The notes: generated by a model not told the origin, from the sequence alone. A stretch of 64,000 nt of DNA from Bifidobacterium minimum (GCF_000741645.1 NZ_JGZD01000009.1:372001-436000), one strand, 5' to 3'; shown: positions 49,193 to 58,230, counted from the first letter of the stretch. Translations and numbers: made by a program.

Positions 49193-50775
49193 CCGTCCGC
49201 AGGATGATGGGCACGGAGACGGAGTATGCGGTGTCGCGGTTCCGCGAGGCGCACCCCGATTCGGTAGGACTGTCCTTCGCCGTCGTCCGGGCGGCCAGCG
49301 ATCCGTCGACGTCCCATATCCGCTGGGACTACCGGTCCGAGGACCCCGTCAACGACGCGCGCGGAGGACGCCTGCCCCGGGCGGCGGCCCGTCCCGACAT
49401 GCTTACGGATGAGCCGCAGGACGTCATCGTCAATGTCGTCACCTCCAACGGCGCACGGGTGTACGTCGACCATGCGCATCCGGAATACGCCTCACCGGAG
49501 ACTCGCGACCCCTTCGAGGCCGTGCTGTACGACCATGCGGGTGACGGGATCATGCACGATGCGGCCGTGCGGGCGGGGAACCGCGAGGGCGCTCCGATCC
49601 GATTGCACCGCAACAACATCGACGGCAAAGGGGCCAGCTGGGGGACGCACGAGAACTACCTCATGCGGCGTTCGGTGCCGTTCGATCGGGTGGCCTCCCT
49701 GATGACCGCGCATCTGGTGTCGCGCCAGATATACGCGGGCTCCGGACGGGTCGGGCTGGGGGAGCGGGGGGAGACGCCGGGGTACCAGCTCAGCCAGCGG
49801 GCCGACTACATCCACACGCGGGTGGGTCTGCAGACGACCTTCGACAGGCCCATCATCAACGCGCGCGACGAGGCGCATTCCACCGATCCGTGGAGGCGTC
49901 TGCACGTGATAGTCGGTGACGCCAACCGCATGGACGTCCCCCAGGCGCTCAAACTGGGCGTGACCAGTCTCGTCCTATGGCTTCTGGAAAACGGGGATTC
50001 GTACGGGGTGGATGTGGCCGCCCTCGCCGATGAGCTTCTTCCCCGTGATCCGGTGGCCGCGCTCCATGCGGTGTCGCGCGATCTGACGCTGGCCGAGACC
50101 ATCGAGACCCAGGGCCGTGGACCGCTGACCGCATGGCAGATCCAGACGACGCTGCTGTCCGCGGTGTATCGCGCGGCGGCGCTGGCCTACGGCGTCGACT
50201 CCCGCGGCGAGCCCGTGTGGCCCGATCCTTCCACGGTCCGCATCGTCTCCTGGTGGAGAAGGGCTCTGACCGATGTCGCCGCCATCCGCCACAGCGACGA
50301 CAAGCGCAGGATGGGGATGCATGAGGAGGCGTCACGCATCGAATGGCTTCTCAAATGGCAGCTGCTCCGTCGCTGGGCGCGGGGCAGGGGGCTGTCGTGG
50401 AGCGATCCGCGGATGGAGGCGCTGGGGCTGTCATGGTCGGATCTTGATCCGGCGTCATCGGTTTTCGCGCGTCTGGGCGACGCCGTCGAGCACATTCCCG
50501 TGGAATGGGCGACGTCTCCGCAGAGGGCACGACGCCTTCCTCCGCCCGACACCAGGGCATGGGCGCGTTCCCGCCTCGTCTCGCTGTTCCCCGACCGCGT
50601 CGTCGCCGTCACCTGGTCGTCAGTCACCATGCGTCGTGACGACGGTGGTCTGGCGCTTATCGACATGTCCGACCCGGATGAGGACTGGGGATGCGACCGG
50701 CTCGGCTATCTGGAGGGCGATGGCATGAGGGATCATCCCGATGAGGTGATTCACAGGCTGTCGGCGGAACGGTAG
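49189..50775 (+). CDS. dop: Deamidase/depupylase of Pup
   Basis: 528 residues of the glutamine-synthetase-like Dop/PafA family. Dop converts the C-terminal Gln of Pup to Glu and also removes Pup from substrates. Active-site blocks are MGTETEYAVS, VYVDHAHPEYASPE (catalytic Asp), and TKGAS-like DGKGASWGTHENYLM. The family's Dop loop region (about 45-80, SFAVVRAASDPSTSHIRWDYRSEDP) distinguishes it from PafA. Its start overlaps the arc stop. A good promoter for the next genes overlaps its 3' end. Confidence 0.95.
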   Translation: MTVRRMMGTETEYAVSRFREAHPDSVGLSFAVVRAASDPSTSHIRWDYRSEDPVNDARGGRLPRAAARPDMLTDEPQDVIVNVVTSNGARVYVDHAHPEYASPETRDPFEAVLYDHAGDGIMHDAAVRAGNREGAPIRLHRNNIDGKGASWGTHENYLMRRSVPFDRVASLMTAHLVSRQIYAGSGRVGLGERGETPGYQLSQRADYIHTRVGLQTTFDRPIINARDEAHSTDPWRRLHVIVGDANRMDVPQALKLGVTSLVLWLLENGDSYGVDVAALADELLPRDPVAALHAVSRDLTLAETIETQGRGPLTAWQIQTTLLSAVYRAAALAYGVDSRGEPVWPDPSTVRIVSWWRRALTDVAAIRHSDDKRRMGMHEEASRIEWLLKWQLLRRWARGRGLSWSDPRMEALGLSWSDLDPASSVFARLGDAVEHIPVEWATSPQRARRLPPPDTRAWARSRLVSLFPDRVVAVTWSSVTMRRDDGGLALIDMSDPDEDWGCDRLGYLEGDGMRDHPDEVIHRLSAER

Positions 50776-50778
50776 AAT
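50750..50778 (+). promoter_or_regulatory. Promoter for the IMPase-like/pup/pafA genes
   Basis: -35 TTCACA (50750-50755), 17-bp spacer, -10 TAGAAT (50773-50778), each five of six consensus positions. The -10 starts at the dop stop codon. About 100 bp upstream of the IMPase-like gene. Confidence 0.75.
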
Positions 50779-50878
50779 CGGATGAGCGGCTGACGCATGC
50801 GAGGATCGGACGTGTCGACGCCGACACGGCACGTCGGACGGCCCCTTCGACGACATGGACAGACATGGAGATATGACA

Positions 50879-51709
50879 ATGGATTTGCGTGAACTCGCCA
50901 TGGAGATGACGACCGTCGTTCATGAGGCCGGACGGCATGCCCTCCAATACCAGATGACCCCCCACGACCTTTCCATCACGCGTCCTTCGAGGGACGAGGC
51001 GGAGTTCACGCCGGACATCGACCACAGGCTCGTGAGGTATCTCGAGGATGGGATCGGATCCCGGGAGCCCTTCAACGGCTTCTGGCGCAACCGTCCCGAG
51101 CAGTGCTCGCCCTGGGAGCGGTATTGGTGCGTGGGTGGTGTGGACGGAGGGATCAACTTCGTGCGCAACATGGCCGAATGGACCGTGACCGTCTCCCTTT
51201 TCGAGTTCAACGAGAACCTGTCGGCCCAGCCCATTATCGGCATCGTCCATGCCCCCGCACTGGGACTGACCTATGTCGCGGCCCGTCGGCAGGGGGCCGT
51301 GAGGATCCGGACCACGCCCGTCGGTGAGAAGCGGGACAAGGTCATGCCGTCGATGATGGCGACGTTGGAGGGTTCCGTCGTCAGCTATGGGATGTCCGTT
51401 TTCCCCGAGGAGTCGCTGCGCGCGCTCAACGTCGTGTCCGCCATCGCGGGGAAGCCCGCCGACATCAAACGTGTCGGGCCCGCGTCCCTCGATCTGTGCC
51501 GTGTCGCCGACGGCACGTACGACGCCTATTTCGAACCGCATCTCCACCGTTGGGACGTTCCCGCCGTGTCCGCGGGCACGGTGGTCGTCTGGGAGGCCCA
51601 GGGGAAGGTGCGGCAATGGAACGATGACGAGATCCATTGGCGGCGGGAGAACGACATCGTCGCGTCCAACGGGCTGATCATCGACGAGCTGCGCCCGTAT
51701 CTTGCCTGA
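50879..51709 (+). CDS. Inositol-monophosphatase-like protein with altered active site
   Basis: 276 residues of the IMPase/FIG superfamily by overall pattern (VGGVDGGINFVRNMAEWTVTVSL; PIIGIVHAPALGLTYVAARRQGA; RVGPASLDLCRVADGTYDAYFEPHLHRWDVPAVSAG). The metal signature DPIDGT reads Gly86-Gly-Val-Asp89-Gly-Gly91: the first Asp and the Thr are lost, while Asp89 and the C-terminal WD Asp226 remain. The upstream Glu box is not clear. Catalysis by the normal three-metal mechanism is therefore doubtful. Start at 50879 chosen from GGAG eight bases upstream. It lies between dop and pup, where actinobacteria with proteasomes do not usually have this gene. Confidence 0.8.
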   Translation: MDLRELAMEMTTVVHEAGRHALQYQMTPHDLSITRPSRDEAEFTPDIDHRLVRYLEDGIGSREPFNGFWRNRPEQCSPWERYWCVGGVDGGINFVRNMAEWTVTVSLFEFNENLSAQPIIGIVHAPALGLTYVAARRQGAVRIRTTPVGEKRDKVMPSMMATLEGSVVSYGMSVFPEESLRALNVVSAIAGKPADIKRVGPASLDLCRVADGTYDAYFEPHLHRWDVPAVSAGTVVVWEAQGKVRQWNDDEIHWRRENDIVASNGLIIDELRPYLA

Positions 51710-51926
51710 TGATTGTGCTCGCATGTTCCGCTTGCCGCATATCCCGTCCGGCGGGTCGGGACGTCGGGCGCGACGGGGCGCCTGCGCGCATCGACGCCAT
51801 GACGTGGCGCGATGCCCGTCGGACCGTCGCCGGACCTTGGAACGGCGCCCTCCGATGGCGTCCGGATGGTGTAAACCGGATTGATGCGTGCTGGATGGAC
51901 CCACGACGTGACAGAAGGAGGTCGGC

Positions 51927-52130
51927 ATGACCAGAATGACATCCCGTAGGCAGTCCGGGAATCAGGACCATGTCCGGGACGAGGACGTCGAGGATGAGGC
52001 GGTCGCCGGCCGGCGATCCAAGGACGCTGCCGGCGTCGACCTTGATGCCGTTCTGGATGACATATCCTCGACATTGGAGTCGAACGCCGAAGAGTACGTC
52101 AACGGTTTCGTCCAGCAGGGCGGACAGTGA
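51927..52130 (+). CDS. pup: Prokaryotic ubiquitin-like protein Pup
   Basis: 67 residues ending in Gly-Gly-Gln, with the conserved C-terminal half ([19 protein letters not shown], then [10 protein letters not shown]). The N-terminus is charged and disordered, as expected. The terminal Gln must be deamidated by Dop before PafA joins it to substrate lysines. A strong SD (AGAAGGAGGT) precedes the ATG. The 217-bp gap before it shows no gene or clear promoter. The stop overlaps the pafA start (TGATG). Confidence 0.98.
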   Translation: MTRMTSRRQSGNQDHVRDEDVEDEAVAGRRSKDAAGVDLDAVLDDISSTLESNAEEYVNGFVQQGGQ

Positions 52131-53674
52131 TGCCCCAGCTGCATGACAGCGAGAGTCGTGGGCGCGGCGGCGCCGGGATGAGTCCCGAGTTCGAGGGCTT
52201 CGCCAGGATATTCGGCATAGAGACCGAATACGGCGTGAGCGTCACCGACAGCGGAAGGCATGAGGACGCCGGTCAGGTGGCTTTGGCGATGTACAGGCCG
52301 ATCGTGTCGCGGGGCCGATCGACGAACACCTATCTCACGAACGGCGCGCGGTTGTATCTTGATGTGGGGTCCCACCCGGAGTATGCGACCGCCGAATGCC
52401 GGGATCCCCATGACGCCATGGTCCAGGATCGTGCCGGGGAGATCGTGATGTCCCGCCTCGCCAACGATGTCCAACGCAGGATGCGGGCGGCGACCGGGCG
52501 TCCCGTCAGAATCCATCTTTTCAAGAACAACGTGGATTCCGCGGGGCATTCGTTCGGATGCCACGAGAACTATCTCGTCCGGCGTTTCGTCTCGCTGGAC
52601 ATGGTGGAGCGCGAGCTTCTCCCGTTTCTGGTGACGCGTCAGATCTTCACGGGGGCCGGGCGTCTCACCTCCCATGGATTCGAGCTCACCCAGCGCTCCG
52701 GATTCCTTGACGAGGCGGTGTCCTCCGCGACTACGCGCTCCCGCCCGATGGTCAACACCAGGGACGAACCCCATGCCGATCCCGATGAGTTCCGCCGGCT
52801 CCATGTGATCATCGGCGATTCGAACCGTTCCCAGTTCGCCACGCGGATGAAGCTGGCCACCACCCATCTCGTCCTGTGCGTGATGGAGGACGCCGCGCGC
52901 AGGGGCGTTCCCTCGGGTCTGGACGGCTGCGCGTTGGCGGATCCGCGTCAGGCCAACCGAATCATCAGCGTCGAGGGCGTTCACGCCCCCATCGAGCTGG
53001 CGAGCCGTGCAGGACTGCATGGAGGGTCGGATGCGGCGTCTGCGGCGGATGTCACCGCCGTCGACGTCCAGCGCCGCTACATCGACGTCGTCACGCGGTT
53101 CCTCGATTCGCATGGTGAGGAGGTCGACGCCGCGCTCACCGTATCGACGGCCCGTTCGATAGTGGCGCAATGGACGCGGGTGGTCGACGCCGCGGCGGCG
53201 GATGACGTCGAGGCGATCGCCGACCGGGTCGACTGGGCGGCCAAAAAGCGGCTTATGGATCGGTGGAAGGACAGGCATTCCGGTGACCTCGACGCCGGTT
53301 GTTCCGGTTCCGGCGACCCCAAGAGGTTGGTCCAGTTGGACTTCGACTACCATGACATCGTCAATGGCGCATCATTCGAGGCTCTGGTCCGGCATGGGAT
53401 GATGGTGTCGGAGGTCGACGCCAGGACGGGAGACATGGCCGTCGAGAATCCTCCATCGGACACCCGGGCGGCGCTTCGCGGGGAGTTCATGCGTCGTGCG
53501 CTGCAATCATCCCGTCAATGGTCCTGCGACTGGACGCGGCTGGCCATAGGGGGGGATGACCGGCATGAGGCGTTCCTCATCGATCCCTTCGACACGAAGC
53601 CGTCCGAGGACTACCGTCTGGTGATGCGCATGCTGGATCCCTCTTCGGATTCCGCGTCCGACGTGACGGTGTGA
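52130..53674 (+). CDS. pafA: Pup ligase
   Basis: 514 residues. PafA phosphorylates the Pup C-terminal Glu with ATP and joins it to a lysine of the target. Active-site blocks are RIFGIETEYGVS, LYLDVGSHPEYATAEC (catalytic Asp) and NNVDSAGHSFGCHENYLVRR. The start is ATG at 52130, or GTG one codon earlier, overlapping the pup stop. No prcB/prcA proteasome genes lie between pup and pafA. The stop codon falls in a 16-bp tandem duplication. Confidence 0.96.
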   Translation: MPQLHDSESRGRGGAGMSPEFEGFARIFGIETEYGVSVTDSGRHEDAGQVALAMYRPIVSRGRSTNTYLTNGARLYLDVGSHPEYATAECRDPHDAMVQDRAGEIVMSRLANDVQRRMRAATGRPVRIHLFKNNVDSAGHSFGCHENYLVRRFVSLDMVERELLPFLVTRQIFTGAGRLTSHGFELTQRSGFLDEAVSSATTRSRPMVNTRDEPHADPDEFRRLHVIIGDSNRSQFATRMKLATTHLVLCVMEDAARRGVPSGLDGCALADPRQANRIISVEGVHAPIELASRAGLHGGSDAASAADVTAVDVQRRYIDVVTRFLDSHGEEVDAALTVSTARSIVAQWTRVVDAAAADDVEAIADRVDWAAKKRLMDRWKDRHSGDLDAGCSGSGDPKRLVQLDFDYHDIVNGASFEALVRHGMMVSEVDARTGDMAVENPPSDTRAALRGEFMRRALQSSRQWSCDWTRLAIGGDDRHEAFLIDPFDTKPSEDYRLVMRMLDPSSDSASDVTV

Positions 53675-53692
53675 TTACGTGACGGTGTGATG
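53661..53692. repeat. 16-bp tandem duplication spanning the pafA stop
   Basis: 53661-53676 and 53677-53692 (ACGTGACGGTGTGATT type) match at 15 of 16 positions. The stop TGA (53672-53674) recurs at 53688-53690. Confidence 0.9.
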
Positions 53693-53710
53693 GCGCTGTG
53701 GAAAAGCCGT

Positions 53711-53779
53711 GGGGAACGACAATATGGGGAAACGGCAATATGGCGAAACGACAATATGGGGAAACGGCAATATGGGGAA
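53711..53779. repeat. 16-bp minisatellite after pafA
   Basis: Four and a half units of GGGGAAACGGCAATAT type (53711-53725, 53726-53741, 53742-53757, 53758-53773, partial to 53779) alternating CGAC and CGGC variants. Intergenic; no spacers, so not CRISPR. Confidence 0.93.
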
Positions 53780-53794
53780 GGGAAAGTCGGGGAC

Positions 53795-53840
53795 GAAAAA
53801 ACGGTGGAGGGCGGAACTGCGATGTTCCGTCCTCCACCGT
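53795..53840 (-). terminator. Intrinsic terminator of hup
   Basis: Arms 53801-53817 and 53824-53840 pair with one G-T mismatch around a 6-base loop. On the minus strand the stem runs directly into TTTTTT (complement of 53795-53801), a classical terminator 84 bp past the hup stop. The stem could also serve pafA. Confidence 0.92.
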
Positions 53841-53923
53841 CGACGATGAATCACATCACAGCGTCATCATGGCGGATGTCGAATCCTCCCTGATGCTCCG
53901 GAAATGAAACCGAGGGGATGGCG

Positions 53924-54205
53924 TTACTTGGTAACGGCCTTCTTCAGCAGCGAACCGGCGGAGATGCGGACTCCGTAGGACGCGGGAATCTCGATGGTCT
54001 CGCCGGTGCGGGGATTGCGTCCGGTGCGCGCGGCACGCTTGACACGCTCAGCTGAGAAGAGTCCGGTGAGCTTGAGGCCCTCACCAGACTGCATCGCCTC
54101 AACGAAGACGTCCTGGAACGCGTTGACCGCAGCCTCGGCCTGGGCCTTCGTGAGGTTGGACTTCTGCGCGATCTTGGAGACGAGATCAGACTTGTTGTAT
54201 GCCAT
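53924..54205 (-). CDS. hup: HU-type nucleoid protein
   Basis: 93 residues, the plain short HU form without the lysine-rich actinobacterial tail. It has the dimer core (AYNKSDLVSKIAQKSNLTKA) and DNA-binding arm with GRNPRTGETIEIPAS. It bends and compacts DNA. SD AAAAAGGA lies upstream, and a -10-like TATCAT lies 59-64 bp upstream of the start. Confidence 0.96.
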   Translation of the reverse strand: MAYNKSDLVSKIAQKSNLTKAQAEAAVNAFQDVFVEAMQSGEGLKLTGLFSAERVKRAARTGRNPRTGETIEIPASYGVRISAGSLLKKAVTK

Positions 54206-54264
54206 GAAAGCATCCTTTTTGGTCAGGGGCCTTCTCTAAGTTCTCAGGCCACGTTCAACAATTG

Positions 54265-54270
54265 ATGATA
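54265..54270 (-). promoter_or_regulatory. Candidate -10 of hup
   Basis: TATCAT on the minus strand (five of six), 60 bp upstream of the hup ATG. No clear -35. Confidence 0.45.
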
Positions 54271-54328
54271 CCTCAGTTTTCCGCGAGGGAGTGCGTTTCT
54301 CGGGGTTTTCACGTCTTCTTCGCGACCA

Positions 54329-56788
54329 TCAGATCTGTTCGTGGGCCGAGAGCCACCTCATTGCCACGGCGCCCGCGGGGATGCGCAGCCAGTAGAAGAC
54401 GACCCGGTACAGAAGCGTTGCGGACAGCGCGATTCCCGCCGGGACGCCCATTCCGCTGAAGGACAGAGTCAGGGCCGCCTCGACGGCGCCCAGTCCGCCC
54501 GGAGTGGGGACTGCGGAGGCCAGGGTGTTGGCCAGCAGGAAGACGAATATCGTCTCCACCGGATTGGTTCTCCTACCGAAGGCCAGCAGAGCCACCCAGA
54601 AGCTCAGGGCGGTGGCGAGGTTGAGGATGACCGCCCCGAGGAATCCTATGACGAGTCTGTCGGGGCGGGCGAGGATGTCGATGAAGCGCCGCGCGTAGAC
54701 CGCCGCCAGGGGCAGGTACTTGTCGGTGATGAGCCTGCGTATGGGCGCGATGATCATGGCCAGGCAGAACGCCAGGGTCACGATGCCGATGACGATGATC
54801 AGCGTGTTGGTCGGAATCGCTCCCGACAGGGTGTTGCGCCCGGTGAAAAGGCCGATGACGATGGTCAGAAGGATCGTCGTCAGTCCCTGGACCGCCCATG
54901 TGGCGCTCGTGGCCGCGGTGGCGTCGGCGCTGCGCAGCCCCCGACGCCGAAGATGCTGGAAGTTGACGAACGCGGGTCCCACTCCTGCCGGCATCGAGAC
55001 GGCCGTCAACCCGGACGCTATCTGGGTGATGAACAGCGCGGGCCAGTTCCGGCGCTCCTTGTCGATGAAGATCCCCAGAGTCAGGGCCGATCCCATCCAT
55101 GCGACGATGCTGAGGGCCACGCACAGGGCGGCCATAATCGGTTTGGCGTTTCTCACCGCAGCGATGACGTCGTCGGGACGCAGCTGGGTGAACACGACGG
55201 CCACAGCGACCACCGACAACGCGATCGTGATGAAGGACTTGAGGCTGAACCGTGAGATGCTGACGGTCTGGACGGTGTCCGCGTCGTCAGCGGCCAGCGC
55301 CTGCAGCGAGGACCGCACGGACGAGATCAGTTGTCTGGTGCATTCGGGAAGGGCCCGGGTCCCCATGGGCACCGCGGCGCGTTGGATGAAGGGCGAAAGA
55401 GACAGGAGGACGTCGTCGTCCCATACCTGACGGGCGTTGGCTATGGTGCGTTCGACGCCCATGCACGCGGACAGCAGGATGATGATCTGCGCCCTGTCCA
55501 CCGTAATGTTGGCGTTGGCGCTCGCGCAGTCGCCGTTCTGCCATCCCGCGATGATGGGAGTGCCGTCCTGAAGGATCGCCAGTGACGCGGGTGTGATATG
55601 TCGATGGGTGTAACCCCTTCGATTGGCCGTGTCCAGATACGTCATGAAGGCGACCGCAGCGGCGTCGTCCATCATGGATGCGTCATAGGGGTGGGGCGTC
55701 CCGTCGGCGGGAAGCACCAGCAGCGAGGATTCACCGGAATCGGCGGTGCCGTACACCCGCGGTGTCGGCAGGCCCACATGTGCGAGTCCCAGGATCATCG
55801 ATAGATGATGATGGTTCGCGTCGAAAACGGATCTGTCCCTTCTTACGGGGATCCCGCGCAGCCTCACCCATTGCCACAGCTGGTTGAGGTATCCGGCGAC
55901 GTGAATCTGGCTGTCCAGCACGGACACGACGTATCGTTCGTCATCCCGGGTCGTCATGTCGTAGAGGCGCGACCCGTCGATGAGGTCGTCATCCAGGACG
56001 GCGGTCGGGACCGCATGGATGGAGGAATCCCTATCCCTGCAGCTGAGCGTCCGCGGATCCAATCCTATGGAACGCAGGGCCTGCACGATCTGGTTCCCCC
56101 AGATCCCCTGATTCATGGTTCCCGAGGCGAATCGCAGCAGGGAACCGACCGTCCGTCCCACGGCCAGCGAGACCAGCGTTCCCGCGACGGAATACCACAG
56201 GACCGCCACCAGAAGGACCGCCATGAAAAGCAGGGCACTCCATCCCCATTTGACGGAGGACCGCGTCCGCTGCGGCCCGGCCATGGTGAGGAAGGATCCC
56301 AGGCCCGCATAGATGTCCGGAAGCAGCATGGTCTGCGGACCGAACTCCAGGGAATCCAGCGTCGACAGCATCGAGGTGTCCCCGATGCGGAACAGGGCCA
56401 TCGACAGCGCCCATGCGGCCCCATATCCCACGAACAGCGCGATGACGGACATCGCCGACTGCGCCCATGCCCGGCTCGTTAGCAGATGGATGAGCACGGT
56501 CATGACGATCATCACCGTGACCAGCTGCTGAAGCATTGACGCGGGAAGGTTCATCAGCCAGTCGACGGATCGGACGGCGGTGTGGGCGTCGGACTCGACG
56601 CCGGATGTCACGCCCTGGAGCATGGACGACGTCAGAAGGACGATGATCCCGCAGATGAGGGCTATCCCTGCGTGAACGATGTCGCCCAGGCTCCGCGTCA
56701 GGTGCGGGGGACTGTCGAGAACGGTGGTCTGCCCGTGGGCCGATGCGGGATGTCGGTCCTTGGAGGAAACGGATGCGGCGTTGCTCAT
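54329..56788 (-). CDS. Flippase-like (LPG-synthase TM domain) protein with kinase-like middle
   Basis: 819 residues. About 40-245 form an N-terminal block of membrane helices. About 250-470 are soluble and resemble a degenerate aminoglycoside/protein-kinase-like fold (YTHRHITPASLAILQDGTPIIAGW in place of HxDxxxxN and DxD). From about 495 a C-terminal block of membrane helices contains VSMPAGVGPAF and AVPTPGGLGAVEAAL, the hallmark of the PF03706 family (the flippase half of MprF and relatives). It lacks a DUF2156 synthase domain. Probably moves a lipid across the membrane; the substrate is unknown. Starts inside the purB stop (ATGA), so it is translationally coupled to purB. Confidence 0.82.
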   Translation of the reverse strand: MSNAASVSSKDRHPASAHGQTTVLDSPPHLTRSLGDIVHAGIALICGIIVLLTSSMLQGVTSGVESDAHTAVRSVDWLMNLPASMLQQLVTVMIVMTVLIHLLTSRAWAQSAMSVIALFVGYGAAWALSMALFRIGDTSMLSTLDSLEFGPQTMLLPDIYAGLGSFLTMAGPQRTRSSVKWGWSALLFMAVLLVAVLWYSVAGTLVSLAVGRTVGSLLRFASGTMNQGIWGNQIVQALRSIGLDPRTLSCRDRDSSIHAVPTAVLDDDLIDGSRLYDMTTRDDERYVVSVLDSQIHVAGYLNQLWQWVRLRGIPVRRDRSVFDANHHHLSMILGLAHVGLPTPRVYGTADSGESSLLVLPADGTPHPYDASMMDDAAAVAFMTYLDTANRRGYTHRHITPASLAILQDGTPIIAGWQNGDCASANANITVDRAQIIILLSACMGVERTIANARQVWDDDVLLSLSPFIQRAAVPMGTRALPECTRQLISSVRSSLQALAADDADTVQTVSISRFSLKSFITIALSVVAVAVVFTQLRPDDVIAAVRNAKPIMAALCVALSIVAWMGSALTLGIFIDKERRNWPALFITQIASGLTAVSMPAGVGPAFVNFQHLRRRGLRSADATAATSATWAVQGLTTILLTIVIGLFTGRNTLSGAIPTNTLIIVIGIVTLAFCLAMIIAPIRRLITDKYLPLAAVYARRFIDILARPDRLVIGFLGAVILNLATALSFWVALLAFGRRTNPVETIFVFLLANTLASAVPTPGGLGAVEAALTLSFSGMGVPAGIALSATLLYRVVFYWLRIPAGAVAMRWLSAHEQI

Positions 56789-58230
56789 TGGCGGTCGAAG
56801 TCAACCAGCTTGTCCGCGCAGCCCGTGTAGGAGGCCGGTGTCAGACGCCTCAGTCTTTCCGCGGTCTCGTCGTCGAAGTCGAGGGAATCGATGAAGCGTT
56901 CGACGTCCTCCTGCGAGATCGCGCGTCCTCGCATCAGCTCCTTCACCTGCTCATAGGGATGCTCCATGCCGGTGCGCCCGGCGAGCTCCGCGGCCCTCAT
57001 GGCCGTCTGGATCGGTTCGCCCAGAACCTCCCAGTTGTCATCGAGTTCGCGGTCCATGACGGCCTCGTTGGGATGGATCGACCGCAGACCGGCGTCGAGG
57101 TTGTCCATGGCGAGGACCGAGTATCCCATCGCCGATCCTATGTTGCGCTGTGTGGTCGAATCCGTGAGATCGCGCTGCCAGCGGCTCTCCACCAACGTCG
57201 CGGACAGCGAGTCCAGCATGGCGCATGAGAGCTCGAGGTTCGCCTCCGCGTTCTCGAAACGGATGGGGTTGATCTTGTGGGGCATGGTCGAGGATCCCGT
57301 GGCCCCCTTGACGGCCTCCTGCGCGAAAACCCCGCGGGAGATGTACATCCAGACGTCAACGGCGAGATTATGCAGAATGCGGTTCACGTGGCTGATGGCG
57401 CCGTACAGCTCGGCCTGCCAGTCGTGGCTTTCGATCTGGGTGGTCAACGGATTCCAGGTCAGTCCCATGCGCTCCGTCACGAAGACGCGCGAGACGTCGA
57501 TCCAGTCCACCTGCGGGACGGCCGCCATATGCGCTCCGAACGTACCCGTGGCCCCGTTGAGCTTGCCGAGGTATTCCTGGGCACGGACGCGCCGCAGCTG
57601 GCGGTCGAGACGGTGGACGTACACCGCGAGCTCCTTGCCGAGGGTCGTGGGAGTGGCGGGCTGTCCATGGGTGAGCGACAGCATCGGCCGCGCCCTGTAC
57701 AGATGGGCCTTCTCGTCAAGCTCATCGACGATGGCCTGGACTTTGGGAAGCCACACGTTCTCGACGGCGTTCCTGACGCATCGCGCCGTCGACAGATTGT
57801 TGATGTCCTCGGATGTGCAGGCGAAGTGGACCAGAGTCGTGAGACGGGGAAGCTGGCTGCCTTCGGGCAGGGCGCTCCGGGCCGCTTCCAGCGCGTCGTC
57901 GATGGAGTATTCGACCGCCTTCACGTCGTGGTGGGTGACGGCCTCGTGGGCGGCATGTCTGGCGATCGCGGCCTCGTCGAAGCCTTCGGGGATGTCCCGG
58001 AGGAACCGCTTCTCGACGTCGGTGAGGGGATGGACGCCCGTGACAAGGGGCCTGTTCCCGTTGCCCTTGTAGCCATTGGCCAGAAGAATCATCCACTCGA
58101 CCTCGACGCGCATCCGTTCTCTGTTCAGAGCCGGTTCGCTCAGAAACTCGACGAGCGGATGGGTCTGGCGGCGATAGCGTCCATCAAGCGGAGACAGGGC
58201 GATGGCGGGGGATATCTCAGTCAGGTTCAT
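56785..58230 (-). CDS. purB: Adenylosuccinate lyase
   Basis: 481 residues of the fumarase/aspartase superfamily. It splits SAICAR and adenylosuccinate, releasing fumarate. The family signature GSSTMPHKINPIRFENAEAN, the catalytic His region (THGQPATPTTLGKEL), and TSEDINN are present. The ATG at 58230 gives the family start (MNLTEISPAIALSPLDGRYR). No SD is seen; a TACTGT seven bases upstream of the ATG makes a leaderless message possible. Coupled to the flippase-like gene by a 4-bp overlap. Confidence 0.95.
   Translation of the reverse strand: MNLTEISPAIALSPLDGRYRRQTHPLVEFLSEPALNRERMRVEVEWMILLANGYKGNGNRPLVTGVHPLTDVEKRFLRDIPEGFDEAAIARHAAHEAVTHHDVKAVEYSIDDALEAARSALPEGSQLPRLTTLVHFACTSEDINNLSTARCVRNAVENVWLPKVQAIVDELDEKAHLYRARPMLSLTHGQPATPTTLGKELAVYVHRLDRQLRRVRAQEYLGKLNGATGTFGAHMAAVPQVDWIDVSRVFVTERMGLTWNPLTTQIESHDWQAELYGAISHVNRILHNLAVDVWMYISRGVFAQEAVKGATGSSTMPHKINPIRFENAEANLELSCAMLDSLSATLVESRWQRDLTDSTTQRNIGSAMGYSVLAMDNLDAGLRSIHPNEAVMDRELDDNWEVLGEPIQTAMRAAELAGRTGMEHPYEQVKELMRGRAISQEDVERFIDSLDFDDETAERLRRLTPASYTGCADKLVDFDRQ

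Noticed and set aside
53711..53779. Possible CRISPR array
   Set aside because: Units are 16 bp, directly adjoining, with no spacers and no cas genes nearby.
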